From the NCBI RefSeq assembly GCF_003970795.1, contig NZ_RWKW01000004.1:1-64000 (forward strand): 64,000 nucleotides of DNA, in the 5' to 3' direction. The notes under the pieces were generated by a model. The model was not told where the DNA came from. It ran no database searches and saw only the letters and a list, made by a program, of their open reading frames with translations. Origin of the DNA: Aquibium carbonis. Lineage in GTDB: Bacteria > Pseudomonadota > Alphaproteobacteria > Rhizobiales > Rhizobiaceae. Shown here piece after piece: positions 51,648-60,840 of this stretch; position 1 is the stretch's first letter; each line of letters begins with the position of its first letter. Made by a program: the position numbers and the translations under genes.

Positions 51648-52616
51648 ATGAGAAGATGGATCGTCGTCGTTGCGGGTCTGTTCGCGGCCCTGACCGTCCT
51701 GCCAGCCTGGGCGGGCGTCGTCGTTCCGCCCGGAAATCGAAGCGCCCAGCAGCCCGATGTTCCGTTCGGCTCGGCATCGCGCACCCGCGCGATGAAGACC
51801 ACCTACGAAGCGAAGTACCGGAAGGTTTTTGGTCTCTTGCAGCGCGATCAGGCACTGCGAGACAAGATCCGGGCCGCCGCCGCCCAGTTCGGCATCGACC
51901 CGATCCACGTCGCGGGCGCGATCGTCGGCGAACACACCTACAATGTCGACGCCTATGACCGGCTGCAGACCTACTACGTCAAGGCGATCGCCTACCTGAA
52001 CTCGAGCTTCGCCTTCACCCATGACGGCGAGAACGTCGACGACTTCATCCAGCGGCCGCAATTCGCGCCATGCGCCGACCTGTCCGACAGCTACGATCGC
52101 TGGACCTGCCGCGAAACGATCTGGAACACCCGTTTCCGTGGCAAGTCCGTCGATGGAAAGGGCTTTCCCAACAACCGCTTCAGCGCCGTCTTCTTCCAGC
52201 CGTTCTATGCCGGCCAGACCTTCGGCATCGGTCAGCTGAACCCGCTGACGGCGCTGATGATGAGCGACTTCGTCCACGACAGGACGGGGCTGCCACGCCT
52301 CGACCACAAAAATGCGCAGGAGGTCTACCGCACGATCATGGACCCGGATCGGACGCTGACCTACGTCGCTGCGACGCTGCGCAAGTCGATCGACGCCTAT
52401 GAGACGATCGCCGGTTTCGACATCTCGAAGAACCCCGGCATCACGTCGACGCTCTACAATGTCGGCGATCCCGAGGGCCGCGCGCGCGCATTGAAAACCG
52501 AAAATGCCGCCCGAGCCCGCCGTGGCGAAGCCCCGCGGTTGCCGGAGGAGAATTATTACGGCTGGCTCGTCAACGACAAGCTGCCCGAGCTTCGAGAGCT
52601 GTTTCCCTCGAGCTGA
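51648..52616 (+). CDS. DUF1402 family secreted protein
   Basis: A 322-residue exported protein. Signal peptide about residues 1-22 (RRWIVVVAGLFAALTVLPAWA-GV). The DUF1402 core includes IDPIHVAGAIVGEHTYNVDAYD and FGIGQLNPLTALMMSDFVH, which look lysozyme-like (GEHTYN and GIGQLNPLTAL recall the Glu and GxGQ segments of transglycosylases). A cell-wall role is thus possible but unproved. The family is typical of Hyphomicrobiales. Confidence 0.85.
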   Translation: MRRWIVVVAGLFAALTVLPAWAGVVVPPGNRSAQQPDVPFGSASRTRAMKTTYEAKYRKVFGLLQRDQALRDKIRAAAAQFGIDPIHVAGAIVGEHTYNVDAYDRLQTYYVKAIAYLNSSFAFTHDGENVDDFIQRPQFAPCADLSDSYDRWTCRETIWNTRFRGKSVDGKGFPNNRFSAVFFQPFYAGQTFGIGQLNPLTALMMSDFVHDRTGLPRLDHKNAQEVYRTIMDPDRTLTYVAATLRKSIDAYETIAGFDISKNPGITSTLYNVGDPEGRARALKTENAARARRGEAPRLPEENYYGWLVNDKLPELRELFPSS

Positions 52617-52640
52617 GGACCGGCAATTGCAACGGCGACG

Positions 52641-53000
52641 TCATCGGCTGCCGGTGCGAAGCCGCTCCGTCATCGCCGCCAGTTCGTCCTCCGACAGCGT
52701 CGCGATGCGCGCGGCCAGGAGATTGGCGAATTCCGTGGCTGAAGGCGACAGACCCGCGGTGTCGATGACCACGCGCGGGTGGGAGCGTTCGGCGAGGCGG
52801 ACCAGATCCTCGGCGTCGTCCCATATGATGTTGAAATAGCCGATGATCTTCTGGATCAGCGCCCATGTGGGCCGCCCGCGGCGGCCGCTTTCCAACGCCG
52901 AGAGGTAGGCGGCGCTGACGCCGATGGCGCGCGCCATGTCCTTTTGCGTCACGTTGCGCTCGCGGCGCATGTCGCGCATCCGCTGTCCGAAGGGGGTCAC
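52641..53000 (-). CDS. Helix-turn-helix (XRE/Cro) transcription regulator
   Basis: A 119-residue protein with an XRE-type HTH at about residues 6-62 (MRRERNVTQKDMARAIGVS, AYLSALESGRRGRPT) and a short helical C-terminus. The start is GTG at 53000, whose GTGA overlaps the smr stop. It is the last gene of the Tim44-mltA-smr run, a conserved order in this group. Targets unknown. Confidence 0.85.
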   Translation of the reverse strand: MTPFGQRMRDMRRERNVTQKDMARAIGVSAAYLSALESGRRGRPTWALIQKIIGYFNIIWDDAEDLVRLAERSHPRVVIDTAGLSPSATEFANLLAARIATLSEDELAAMTERLRTGSR

Positions 53001-53557
53001 CGCGCCTTGACCTCGGTCTGCCGGCGCAGGCGCACATAGAGCGCGCCACCGCCGCCATGATGGCGCGCGGCCGATTCGTAGCTGCCCACGAGCGGCTTGA
53101 ACGACGGGGTGGCAAACCACGCCGGCACCGCCTTGCGCAGGACGCCGTCGCTGCCAAGCGAGGAACCCTTGCCGGTGATGATGAGCACGTGGCGGATGCC
53201 GAGCGCATAGGCGCGGTGCAAAAATCCGAGCAGCAGCGCATGCGCCTCGCTCTGCGTCATGCCGTGCAGATCGACGCGGGCCTCGATCTGCAGCCGACCC
53301 TTGGCCAGCTTGTCCCGCGTCGGCCTGTCGAGGGCGCGTGGCGCCGGCGCAGGCCTTTCCCCGTCGCGCCGCCGGGACGGCGGCGGCGCGGCGTCGGCCG
53401 CGGCAGCCACGTCCTGCTGCGGATGCGGCAACGGATCTTCGATCTCGAACAGATCGTCGGGAAGCGCCTTGCCCTTCAGCGGCGTGGCGCTTCTGGCGAC
53501 CTGGTTCCAGAGGATGCGGTCCTCATCGGTCAGACCGGCGGCGGGACGCTTCTTCAT
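52997..53557 (-). CDS. Smr/MutS2-type endonuclease domain protein
   Basis: A 186-residue protein with an N-terminal flexible, Arg/Pro-rich region and a C-terminal Smr domain (about 95-185): ARVDLHGMTQSEAHALLL, VLIITGKGSSL and GGGGALYVRLRR are the nuclease-loop motifs. It overlaps mltA by 4 nt. Such Smr proteins nick DNA or RNA; the physiological target is unknown. Confidence 0.9.
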   Translation of the reverse strand: MKKRPAAGLTDEDRILWNQVARSATPLKGKALPDDLFEIEDPLPHPQQDVAAAADAAPPPSRRRDGERPAPAPRALDRPTRDKLAKGRLQIEARVDLHGMTQSEAHALLLGFLHRAYALGIRHVLIITGKGSSLGSDGVLRKAVPAWFATPSFKPLVGSYESAARHHGGGGALYVRLRRQTEVKAR

Positions 53558-54654
53558 GGCCGATCGTCCAAGGCCCGTCGCGGCACCAGCGCGAAGAAAT
53601 CGGCGTCATGCTTGACGACGCCGGCGATCTCGCCGGCCGCGTCGCCGGAGCCGGCGAAGAGATCGCCGCGCGCGGGACCAACGATCGCCGAACCGGTGTC
53701 CTGCGCGACCATCAGACGGGCGAACGGGGCGGTTCCGAAGGCGTCCAGTCTCTCGGCATGGACGAAGAACGGCGTGCCGAAGGTGTGCAGCAGACGGTCG
53801 ACGGCGAGCGAACGGCCGGGCGTCAACGGCACCTTCGCCGCCGCGACCGGACCAAGCGATTCATCGTCGACGGGGGCGTCGCGAAAGAAGATGAAGGAGC
53901 GGTTGCGCCGGAGGATCTCGTCCACGCGGTTCGGATGTGCCCGGAACCAGGCGCGGATGGACTGCATCGTGACCCGTTCTTTCGGGATTTCACCCATGTC
54001 GGCGAGCACGTGGCCCGGCCCGGTGAAGCGCTGACCCGATTTCGCCGCGTAGGTGACCCGCCGCGAACCGCCGGGCATGCGCAGGCGCGCGGCGCCCTGC
54101 ACGTGGATGAAGAAAACGTCGACCGGATCCTCCAGCCAGGCGATTTCCAGCCCGCGGCCCGCCAGCGCGCCCTCCTCGATGGCGGCCCGATCGAAATATT
54201 CGACGATGCCGTCGTCGGTGGCTCTTCCGAAGGCGAGGTAGGAATCCATCCCCGCCGGCCTGTTGTCGTCATCGACGTCGACCAGATCAGCCGGGCGGGC
54301 CAGCAGCGCAAAGCGATGGCGCGCGGTGCGGATGGGCGAAGCGTCGACCACCGGTTCGTAGAAACCGGTGACGAAACCGCCCGGCCGGTCCTCGGGCAGG
54401 ATCAGGCAGGGGGAGAACCAGGCCTCGAAGAAGGCGCGCGCGCCCGCGTCATCCAGGGCCGGGTGGGCAAGCGCCGCCTCGAAGGCAGCGTCAAACGCCT
54501 CGGCCTCGATGCCGAGCGCACCGGAGCGGTACGGTTTGATCCGGGACCGGTCGGCGCTGCGCCTGAACGCGGCAAAGGCGTCGGCCATCGGGTCCGAACG
54601 CCATCCGGGGAGATCGTCGAAGGAAACCGGCCTGAGGAGCGGAGAGAGGGCCAC
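53554..54654 (-). CDS. mltA: Membrane-bound lytic murein transglycosylase A
   Basis: A 366-residue peptidoglycan enzyme. The MltA domain spans about 90-250 (GFVTGFYEPVVDASPIRT, VFFIHVQGAARLRMPGG) and the C-terminal 3D domain has the catalytic Asp in RLMVAQDTGSAIVGPARGDLF. The start is GTG at 54654. No clear signal peptide is seen with this start, so either a further upstream start exists or export uses another route. It is translated with smr (4-nt overlap) 15 bp after the Tim44 gene. Confidence 0.92.
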   Translation of the reverse strand: MALSPLLRPVSFDDLPGWRSDPMADAFAAFRRSADRSRIKPYRSGALGIEAEAFDAAFEAALAHPALDDAGARAFFEAWFSPCLILPEDRPGGFVTGFYEPVVDASPIRTARHRFALLARPADLVDVDDDNRPAGMDSYLAFGRATDDGIVEYFDRAAIEEGALAGRGLEIAWLEDPVDVFFIHVQGAARLRMPGGSRRVTYAAKSGQRFTGPGHVLADMGEIPKERVTMQSIRAWFRAHPNRVDEILRRNRSFIFFRDAPVDDESLGPVAAAKVPLTPGRSLAVDRLLHTFGTPFFVHAERLDAFGTAPFARLMVAQDTGSAIVGPARGDLFAGSGDAAGEIAGVVKHDADFFALVPRRALDDRP

Positions 54655-54669
54655 CTCGATCCGCCGGAA

Positions 54670-55368
54670 TCAGTCTTCGGCTTCGGTCGCGACCAGCTTC
54701 CAGTTGGGATCGCGCGAGCGTGTGTCGCGGGCAAAGGTCCAGACGTCCTTGACCTCGGCCACCGTCTCGGGATCGCCATCGATCACGACGCCCGCGCCGT
54801 CGCGCGTCGCCGAAATCAGCTCGCTGACGATCCTGAGCGTCACATGCGCTTCCGAACCCTTCATCTCGGCGCCGACGATATCGGCCTTGTCGATGCCGAC
54901 GAAGGACGACTGGATCTTCTCCGACCGGGTCTCGCGATCCGAAATGGCGGCGACGAAGCCTTCGTAGACATCCTTGGACAGGAGGTTCTTCAGCGTCTTC
55001 CGGTCGCCATCGGCATAGGCCATGACGATCATCTCGTAGGCCATCTTGGCGCCCTCGACGAAGCCCTTGGGTTCGAAGCTCGGATCCGCATCGCGGATGG
55101 CGCGAAGACCCTTGTTGAGGTCTGTGCCCGGCGCCGCCATCTTGTCGATCATCGCGTAGCCAGCATCCGTGTCCGCGCCGCCCTTGCGCCGCGGCAGGGA
55201 CACGACGTTGTCCTGCGCCTCGGCCGGCTCCTGCGAGCGCGCGGCGGTGTAGGGATCGAAGGGTGGTTTTTCGCTGCCTGTCCTGCGCCCGAGCACGTTG
55301 CGCAGCTGCAGGAATATCACCACTGCGGCAACGATGAAGAACAGGGTTCCGAAGTCGAAAAATTCCAT
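54670..55368 (-). CDS. Tim44-like domain protein
   Basis: A 232-residue protein with one N-terminal membrane anchor (MEFFDFGTLFFIVAAVVIFL) and a C-terminal Tim44-like domain (about 90-228). Bacterial homologues (TimA) are thought to be cytoplasmic-side inner-membrane proteins related to mitochondrial Tim44. It is divergent from fxsA and precedes mltA; this order is conserved near the origin in Hyphomicrobiales. ATG at 55368 is well supported by the membrane-anchor sequence. Confidence 0.9.
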   Translation of the reverse strand: MEFFDFGTLFFIVAAVVIFLQLRNVLGRRTGSEKPPFDPYTAARSQEPAEAQDNVVSLPRRKGGADTDAGYAMIDKMAAPGTDLNKGLRAIRDADPSFEPKGFVEGAKMAYEMIVMAYADGDRKTLKNLLSKDVYEGFVAAISDRETRSEKIQSSFVGIDKADIVGAEMKGSEAHVTLRIVSELISATRDGAGVVIDGDPETVAEVKDVWTFARDTRSRDPNWKLVATEAED

Positions 55369-55452
55369 ATGGTCCGCCGAGTGATCATTTAGAGCCGCGG
55401 TTGCGCTACCGGGCCTGACGCAGGCACGCACCCATCAAATGCATATAGAACG

Positions 55453-55488
55453 GGTGCATCCATCATTCAAATCCCGCGTGGATGCACC
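55453..55488. repeat. Perfect inverted repeat in the Tim44/fxsA gap
   Basis: GGTGCATCCA (55453-55462) and TGGATGCACC (55479-55488) are perfect 10-bp arms around a 16-bp spacer in the 184-bp divergent region. It may be a dimer-binding operator or a long hairpin in the leader; no gene fits here. Confidence 0.6.
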
Positions 55489-55552
55489 TATGTAATAGGA
55501 AGGCTTTATATGGGGCGGCGTCGGCGGTCCTTCCACCTCGAATGGCAGCAGC

Positions 55553-56083
55553 GTGCGATTTCCCTTCCTTCTCGTGATCTTTCTGACCGTCCCGCTGCTC
55601 GAGATTGCGGCTTTCGTGCTCGTGGGCAGCCGAATCGGCGTCCTGGCGACCCTCGGGATGGTGCTCGTGACCGCCGTGGTCGGCTCGCTGCTGCTTCGGG
55701 TCCAGGGTTTCGGCCTGCTTCGACGCATCCAGGCGGAAACCGACGGCGGCCGGGTTCCCGGGCGCGAACTCGTGCACGGGGCGATGATCCTGCTTGCCGG
55801 TTTTCTGCTGCTCCTGCCCGGGTTCGTCACGGACGCCATCGGGTTTCTCCTGTTCGTACCCGCTTTCCGCGACTGGATGTGGCGGGCACTCGCCCGGCGT
55901 GTTCTGGTGAAGGTGGATCTCTCCGCCATGGGCGGTGCCGGCGCCCGTCATCGACGCGATTCCCGGACCATCGACCTCGACGAGGACGACTTCACCCGCA
56001 CCACGCACGATACCGGCGACGCAGGCCAAGCCACGGATGGGAAAGACCCATCTCCATGGCGCCGCATCGACGACGGCAGATAG
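55553..56083 (+). CDS. fxsA: FxsA family membrane protein
   Basis: A 176-residue protein with three hydrophobic segments (FPFLLVIFLTVPLLEIAAFVL, VLATLGMVLVTAVVGSLLL, MILLAGFLLLLPGFVTDAIG region) and the FxsA motif LRVQGFGLLRR. E. coli FxsA relieves F-plasmid exclusion of phage T7; the bacterial role is unknown. The start is GTG at 55553. It precedes secB by 133 bp. Confidence 0.93.
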   Translation: MRFPFLLVIFLTVPLLEIAAFVLVGSRIGVLATLGMVLVTAVVGSLLLRVQGFGLLRRIQAETDGGRVPGRELVHGAMILLAGFLLLLPGFVTDAIGFLLFVPAFRDWMWRALARRVLVKVDLSAMGGAGARHRRDSRTIDLDEDDFTRTTHDTGDAGQATDGKDPSPWRRIDDGR

Positions 56084-56216
56084 CGGAACGCCCTGACGGA
56101 ATGCCCGTTTCCCGCACGTCGCGGGCATGCTGCGCGCTTGTGTCGACCTGCCGCCCATGTTAGCCAACCGCCCGACCCGGCCGCGCGTTGCGGCAACTTC
56201 ACAAGGATCGAGTGAC

Positions 56217-56717
56217 ATGGCCGAATCGCAGGACAACAACGCCGTTGGCGCAACGGGCAACGGAAACGGTGCTCAGCCGACGCTGAACATCATGGCCCAG
56301 TACGTCAAGGATCTCTCCTTCGAAAGCCCGGGTGCGCCGAACTCGCTGCGCGGCCGCGACAAGGCGCCGAGCATCAACATCAACGTCAACGTCAACGCCA
56401 ATCCGATGTCGGAGAACGACTTCGACGTGAACCTGACGCTGACGGCGAAGGCGAACGTCGACAAGGAAGTGCTGTTCAACGTCGAGCTCGTCTATGGCGG
56501 CGTGTTCCGGATCGCCGGCTTCCCCAAGGAGCACGTGCTGCCGGTCCTCTTCATCGAATGCCCGCGTCTGCTGTTCCCGTTCGCCCGCCAGATCGTGGCC
56601 GAGGCGACCCGCAACGGCGGCTTCCCGCCGCTGATGCTCGACCCGATCGATTTCGCGCAGATGTTCCAGCGCAAGCTGGCCGAGGATCAGGCGAAGGCCA
56701 AAGTCCAGGTCAGCTGA
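56217..56717 (+). CDS. secB: Protein-export chaperone SecB
   Basis: A 166-residue tetrameric chaperone that hands preproteins to SecA. The N-terminus is variable; [32 protein letters not shown] and [19 protein letters not shown] are hallmark segments. It is convergent with dnaQ and ended by a small hairpin. Confidence 0.96.
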   Translation: MAESQDNNAVGATGNGNGAQPTLNIMAQYVKDLSFESPGAPNSLRGRDKAPSININVNVNANPMSENDFDVNLTLTAKANVDKEVLFNVELVYGGVFRIAGFPKEHVLPVLFIECPRLLFPFARQIVAEATRNGGFPPLMLDPIDFAQMFQRKLAEDQAKAKVQVS

Positions 56718-56724
56718 GGCTTCG

Positions 56725-56744
56725 CGGCCACCGCGGCCGCTTTC
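56725..56744 (+). terminator. Hairpin ending secB
   Basis: GCGGCC-ACCGC-GGCCGC followed by TTT lies 8 bp after the secB stop. A 6-bp GC stem with a short T-run is a plausible intrinsic terminator in the gap before convergent dnaQ. Confidence 0.5.
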
Positions 56745-56759
56745 ATTGGAGGGCGGGGT

Positions 56760-57497
56760 TCAGGACGCCGCCTTCTCTCCCCCCGAATCGACGGCCTGGG
56801 CGGGCAGTAGCTTCTTCCAGATGGCCCCGTCGCCGATCCTCTCGATCATGGCGGCATGGGCCGCGCGCTCCGCTTCGGCCAGGCGCGGTGCCAGCGGCCG
56901 CGGCCGCTGCGACAGGATGACCGTGACGACGAGATCCGTCGAGGTCTCGACAACGGTTTCGACGATCTCGAGCCCGAGCGCAGCCTGCTTGCCGCCGACG
57001 AGTTCGATGTAGACCTCCGCCAGAAGCTCCGAGTCGAGCAGCGCGCCATGCTTCGTGCGCCTCGAATTGTCGACCCCGTAGCGTCGGCACAGCGCGTCGA
57101 GCGAGTTTGGCCCCATGGGATGCTTGCGCTTGGCGATGGCCAGCGTATCGATGACGCGATCCTGCGGGATCGGATCCATGCCGATCCGGGCGAGTTCCTG
57201 ATTGACGAAACCCATGTCGAAGCCGGCATTGTGCGCGATCAGCTTTGCGCCCTCGGTGAAGGCGAGAAACTCCTCGGCGATTTCGGCAAAACGCGGCTTG
57301 CCCTGGAGATCGGCCAGGCTGATGCCGTGCACAGCCTGCGCCTCGGGGTGGATCTGGCGGTCTCCCGGATGGATGTAGAAGTGAATGAAGCGGCCAGACG
57401 GGAACCGGTTGACCAGTTCGACCCCGCCGATTTCGATGATGCGATCCTCGCGGGAATCGAGACCCGTCGTTTCGGTGTCGAATATGATCTCGCGCAT
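56760..57497 (-). CDS. dnaQ: DNA polymerase III epsilon (proofreading exonuclease)
   Basis: A 245-residue 3'-5' exonuclease subunit. ExoI is IFDTETTGLD (Asp7, Glu9), ExoII is AHNAGFDMGF and ExoIII is HGALLDSELLAEVY. The C-terminal tail binds the alpha subunit. It is conserved beside coaE and secB in this group. Confidence 0.97.
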   Translation of the reverse strand: MREIIFDTETTGLDSREDRIIEIGGVELVNRFPSGRFIHFYIHPGDRQIHPEAQAVHGISLADLQGKPRFAEIAEEFLAFTEGAKLIAHNAGFDMGFVNQELARIGMDPIPQDRVIDTLAIAKRKHPMGPNSLDALCRRYGVDNSRRTKHGALLDSELLAEVYIELVGGKQAALGLEIVETVVETSTDLVVTVILSQRPRPLAPRLAEAERAAHAAMIERIGDGAIWKKLLPAQAVDSGGEKAAS

Positions 57498-57556
57498 CGT
57501 CCTGTCTCCCGATTCGTGGCCGCGATCCTATCGCATGCGACGCCGGCGGGATCGGG

Positions 57557-58150
57557 TCAGGAGCGGGATCGGCCCGTCAATTCACCGATAATGTGCCTCA
57601 CGGCCTGTCGAGCCGGCTCCATGCCCTGCCCGGTGTCGATGACGAAATCGGCGCGGGCGCGTTTTTCGGCATCAGGCACCTGCTTCGAAAGGATGGCGTC
57701 GAACTTCTGTTGCGTCATTCCCGGACGTGCCAGCACGCGGGCCTGCTGCACGTCGGCCGGAGCCGTGACCACGGCCACCCGGTCGACGCGGCCCTCGGCG
57801 CCCACCTCGAACAGGAGCGGAATGTCGAGAACGACCAGAGGCGTGCCGGCGGCGCGGTGGCGGTCCAGGAACGCCATCTCCACCCCTCGAACGAGCGGGT
57901 GGACGATCGATTCCAGCCGCTTCAGCGCGACCGGATTGCCAAGCACGAGGGCCGACAGCCGATTCCGGTCGACCGCGCCATCCACGATCGCCTCAGGAAA
58001 GGCTTCGCCGACAGGCTGGACGGCCTTGCCACGATAGAGTTCGTGAACCACCGCGTCCGCGTCGTTGACCGGGATGCCCTCGGCCTCGAACATGGCGGCC
58101 GTCGTCGACTTGCCCATGCCGATCGAGCCGGTCAGGCCGAGGATGATCAT
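57557..58150 (-). CDS. coaE: Dephospho-CoA kinase
   Basis: A 197-residue kinase for the last step of CoA synthesis. Walker A is [12 protein letters not shown] and the acidic residue region is [12 protein letters not shown]. The ATG at 58150 overlaps the aroE end (4 nt). It is followed by dnaQ after 59 bp. Confidence 0.96.
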   Translation of the reverse strand: MIILGLTGSIGMGKSTTAAMFEAEGIPVNDADAVVHELYRGKAVQPVGEAFPEAIVDGAVDRNRLSALVLGNPVALKRLESIVHPLVRGVEMAFLDRHRAAGTPLVVLDIPLLFEVGAEGRVDRVAVVTAPADVQQARVLARPGMTQQKFDAILSKQVPDAEKRARADFVIDTGQGMEPARQAVRHIIGELTGRSRS

Positions 58151-58992
58151 CGATGGCGCTCCATGTCCGCGATGACGAGGGCGCGAAGCTCGGCCGTCAC
58201 CTCGGGCACTTGACCGAACCACCGGGCAAAGCCTGGAACGGCCTGATGGAGGAGCATGCCAAGTCCATCGACCGTCTTCAGGCCGCGAGCCCGCGCCGCG
58301 ACCAGCAGCGGCGTCAAAAGCGGTACATAGACGATGTCGGTGACGATGGCCGCGCCGGGCAGGAGAGCAAGGTCGGGAGGCGTCGAACCGTCGCGTCCTG
58401 CCATGCCGATCGGTGTGGTGTTGACCAGCAGATCGCAGTCGGCAAGGAGTTCGGGCAGCGCAACCCAGTCATGCGCCGAAACGCGACCGCCGAAACGATC
58501 GGCCAATTCGCGCGCCCGGTCGACCGTTCGATTGACGACCCGTACCTCGCGATAGCCCTTTCGCAACAGGGCGAACAGGATCGCGCGCGCGCTGCCGCCC
58601 GCGCCGAGCACGACGGCCCGACGACCACTCACCCAGGCCGGAGCCCCTTCGTCCAGATTGGCCGAAAAGCCCGACCAGTCGGTGTTGGTCGCCAGAAGAC
58701 GTCCGTCGGCGATCCAGACGGTGTTGATGGCACCGATCATCTCGGATGCCTCGTCGCTTCCATCGACCGCGGCGAAGGCGGCCTCCTTGTGCGGGATGGT
58801 CACGTTGCCGCCCGTGAAGCCGGCGCTCGCGATGCCGCGCAGGAAATCGGCGAAGTCATCCGGCGCAACGTCGATGGCTTCGTAGCTGCCCCTGATCCCC
58901 AGGCTGGCGAGCCAATGCCCATGGATGAGCGGCGATCTCGAATGCGCGACGGGATGGCCGCAGACGAAGGCCCTGGCGATGTCCTCAGCCAT
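58147..58992 (-). CDS. aroE: Shikimate dehydrogenase
   Basis: A 281-residue NADP enzyme of aromatic amino-acid synthesis. Substrate site motifs are [11 protein letters not shown] and the catalytic Lys/Asp in [10 protein letters not shown] and NTDWSGF; the NADP motif is [12 protein letters not shown]. It overlaps maf by 8 nt. Confidence 0.96.
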   Translation of the reverse strand: MAEDIARAFVCGHPVAHSRSPLIHGHWLASLGIRGSYEAIDVAPDDFADFLRGIASAGFTGGNVTIPHKEAAFAAVDGSDEASEMIGAINTVWIADGRLLATNTDWSGFSANLDEGAPAWVSGRRAVVLGAGGSARAILFALLRKGYREVRVVNRTVDRARELADRFGGRVSAHDWVALPELLADCDLLVNTTPIGMAGRDGSTPPDLALLPGAAIVTDIVYVPLLTPLLVAARARGLKTVDGLGMLLHQAVPGFARWFGQVPEVTAELRALVIADMERHR

Positions 58993-59584
58993 CGATCGCT
59001 CCAAGATCGCGAAGCTTCGCGAGAAGCGGCAGAAGCGGCAGACCGACGATGGTGAAATGATCGCCGTCGATCTTCTCGAACAGCTGAATGCCGCGACCTT
59101 CCACCTGATAGGCGCCGACGCTCGTGAGCGCGGCATCGCCAACCTCGGCCAGGTGGCGGCCGATGAAGCCTGGATCGAGTGCGCGCATGGTCATCCGCGC
59201 CACCGAGACATGCCGCCAGATCGCTTCGCCGTTGCGTGCGAGGACGACCGCGCTGTTGAGGAGGTGGGTCTTGCCGGACAGCTTGAGAAGATGGCGACGC
59301 GCCCCTTCCATGTCGTCCGGCTTGTGGAACAACTCGTCGCCGAGCGACAGCGTCTGGTCGGAGCCGATGACCAACGCCCCGGGCCGCGCCTCGCTGACGG
59401 CGGTCGCTTTTGCTTCCGCGAGGATGAGAGCCACGTCTTCGGAGGTCGCGCCGGTCCCTTCGAGCGTCGCTTCGACGGCACGTTCGTCCAGCTCCGGCTT
59501 CAAGACGGTGAAATCGACGCCGGCGCTCTCGAGCAGCTGCCGGCGATACCGGCTTCCGGACGCGAGAATGATGGGGATGGCCAT
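58985..59584 (-). CDS. maf: Maf family nucleotide pyrophosphatase
   Basis: A 199-residue house-cleaning pyrophosphatase. [11 protein letters not shown] is the substrate loop and IGSDQTL the central Asp motif; SDQ rather than ADT points to the YceF branch, which prefers m7GTP. The ATG at 59584 is supported by GGAGGAG 8 nt upstream, not the GTG seven codons earlier. The order ppsR-maf-aroE-coaE-dnaQ is a conserved cluster. Confidence 0.94.
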   Translation of the reverse strand: MAIPIILASGSRYRRQLLESAGVDFTVLKPELDERAVEATLEGTGATSEDVALILAEAKATAVSEARPGALVIGSDQTLSLGDELFHKPDDMEGARRHLLKLSGKTHLLNSAVVLARNGEAIWRHVSVARMTMRALDPGFIGRHLAEVGDAALTSVGAYQVEGRGIQLFEKIDGDHFTIVGLPLLPLLAKLRDLGAIDG

Positions 59585-59614
59585 GACGGGTGCTCCTCCT
59601 GACACGGCGTCTGG

Positions 59615-60436
59615 CTACCTGCTGCGCGAACGCAACGCAAGGATGGCGGCCGCCGTCTCCTCGATGGATCGTCGCGACACGTCGATCATCGGCCAGCCAT
59701 GACGGGTGCAGATCTTGCGGGCATGTGCCAGTTCCTCGGCGATGATGGACCGATCGGCATAGCTTTCGGCCTGGTAGCCGACACTGCTGCCAAGGATGCG
59801 GTTCTGCCGGACGTGGGAAATCCGCTCCGCGGTGGCGATCAACCCAACGATCAGCGGTTTCGTCGCGGTCTTCAGGCTCTCTGGAATGTCGAGGCCGAAA
59901 ACGATCGGGACGTTGGCGGTCTTGATGCCGCGGTTGGCGAGATAGATGCTGGTCGGCGTCTTGGAGGTGCGCGAGATGCCGACGAGGATGATGTCGGCTT
60001 CCTCGACATCGGCCGGAAGCTGGCCGTCGTCATGCTCCATGGTGAAGTTCAGCGCGTCGATGCGGCGAAAATATTCGGCATCGAGGACGTGCTGCGCGCC
60101 AACCCGACGGCCTGCCGGTTCCCCGAGATAGGACTGGAACACCGTCAGCACCGGCTCGAGCACCGAGACGCAAGGCAGGCCCATCGCCGCACATCGTTCG
60201 TCCACGATCCGCGCGAGGCTCTGGTCGACGATGGTGTAGAGGACGATGCCCGGCTGGGCGTCGATCTCCTCCAGGACGGCGGCGATCTGCCTTTCGGTAC
60301 GGATCAGCGGGTAGATGTGCTCGATCGCGCGGGCGTCCTTGTATTGCGCCGAGGCAGCGCGGCCGGCGGCCAGAAGCGTCTCGCCCGTCGCATCGGAGAT
60401 GAGATGGAGATGGAAGTAGCTCTGGGGTTTGTTCAC
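59615..60436 (-). CDS. ppsR: PPDK regulatory kinase/phosphorylase (DUF299)
   Basis: A 273-residue protein that controls pyruvate phosphate dikinase or PEP synthetase by reversible phosphorylation. The P-loop is [12 protein letters not shown]. The start is GTG at 60436. This is the RP001-type gene that flanks the origin opposite hemE in Caulobacter and Rickettsia. It is divergent from hemE across the probable origin. Confidence 0.93.
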   Translation of the reverse strand: MNKPQSYFHLHLISDATGETLLAAGRAASAQYKDARAIEHIYPLIRTERQIAAVLEEIDAQPGIVLYTIVDQSLARIVDERCAAMGLPCVSVLEPVLTVFQSYLGEPAGRRVGAQHVLDAEYFRRIDALNFTMEHDDGQLPADVEEADIILVGISRTSKTPTSIYLANRGIKTANVPIVFGLDIPESLKTATKPLIVGLIATAERISHVRQNRILGSSVGYQAESYADRSIIAEELAHARKICTRHGWPMIDVSRRSIEETAAAILALRSRSR

Positions 60437-60840
60437 AGCCTGGCGGGCATCCTGTGGGTATCGGGGGAGAGGAGACCGGCCGGAGCCCGCCTCCTGGCGC
60501 GGACTGTATCAGATGGCGTTTCATCCACAATGCGGAGGGCTGTGGAAGCGGTTTTCGGGCCGGGGAGAACAAGGAGAGGCTGAAAGGATCGTCCACATCG
60601 GCTGGGGTGGACGGGCCTACGGGACAGGCCAGGCAGCCACTTGATTTTCAAGCCGAATGCGCGATGTTCACCGCTCTTCACAGGATGTGCGGAAGACGCG
60701 GCCGACCGCGGCCGCGGCGACGCCACGACTGGTCCGATTGGGGAAAAGCCGATATCCCCTGTACCAACAGAGTCATAGTAGAATCAGATTCCTTAAAAAA
60801 GATTCTCTTCTTTAAGAAGGGAGGGAGAAGGGTGGAGCCA
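60437..60840. other. Probable chromosomal replication origin (oriC)
   Basis: This 404-bp gene-free gap lies between ppsR and hemE, the position of the mapped origin in Caulobacter and near it in Sinorhizobium and Brucella. DnaA-box-like sequences include TCATCCACA at 60521-60529 (8 of 9 against TTATCCACA), TCGTCCACA at 60589-60597, TGTGGGTAT at 60453-60461 and TTGTTCACA at 60429-60437 (7 of 9 each). Positions 60771-60820 are about 70% A+T, a candidate unwinding element. TTAA half-sites at 60793 and 60812 may be CtrA-related but lack the standard spacing. Origin function is inferred from position and motifs. Confidence 0.75.
60770..60805. promoter_or_regulatory. Cluster of four GANTC (CcrM) methylation sites
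   Basis: GAGTC (60770), GAATC (60781), GATTC (60787) and GATTC (60801) fall within 36 bp in the A+T-rich part of the ppsR-hemE gap. GANTC is methylated by CcrM once per cell cycle in alphaproteobacteria; by chance about one site per 256 bp is expected at even base use, and fewer at this GC content. Confidence 0.8.

Noticed and set aside
60641-60651. TTGATTTTCAA considered as an eighth FixK box
   Set aside because: The arms are separated by the wrong distance (TTGA-TTT-TCAA), so it does not fit TTGAT-N4-ATCAA.
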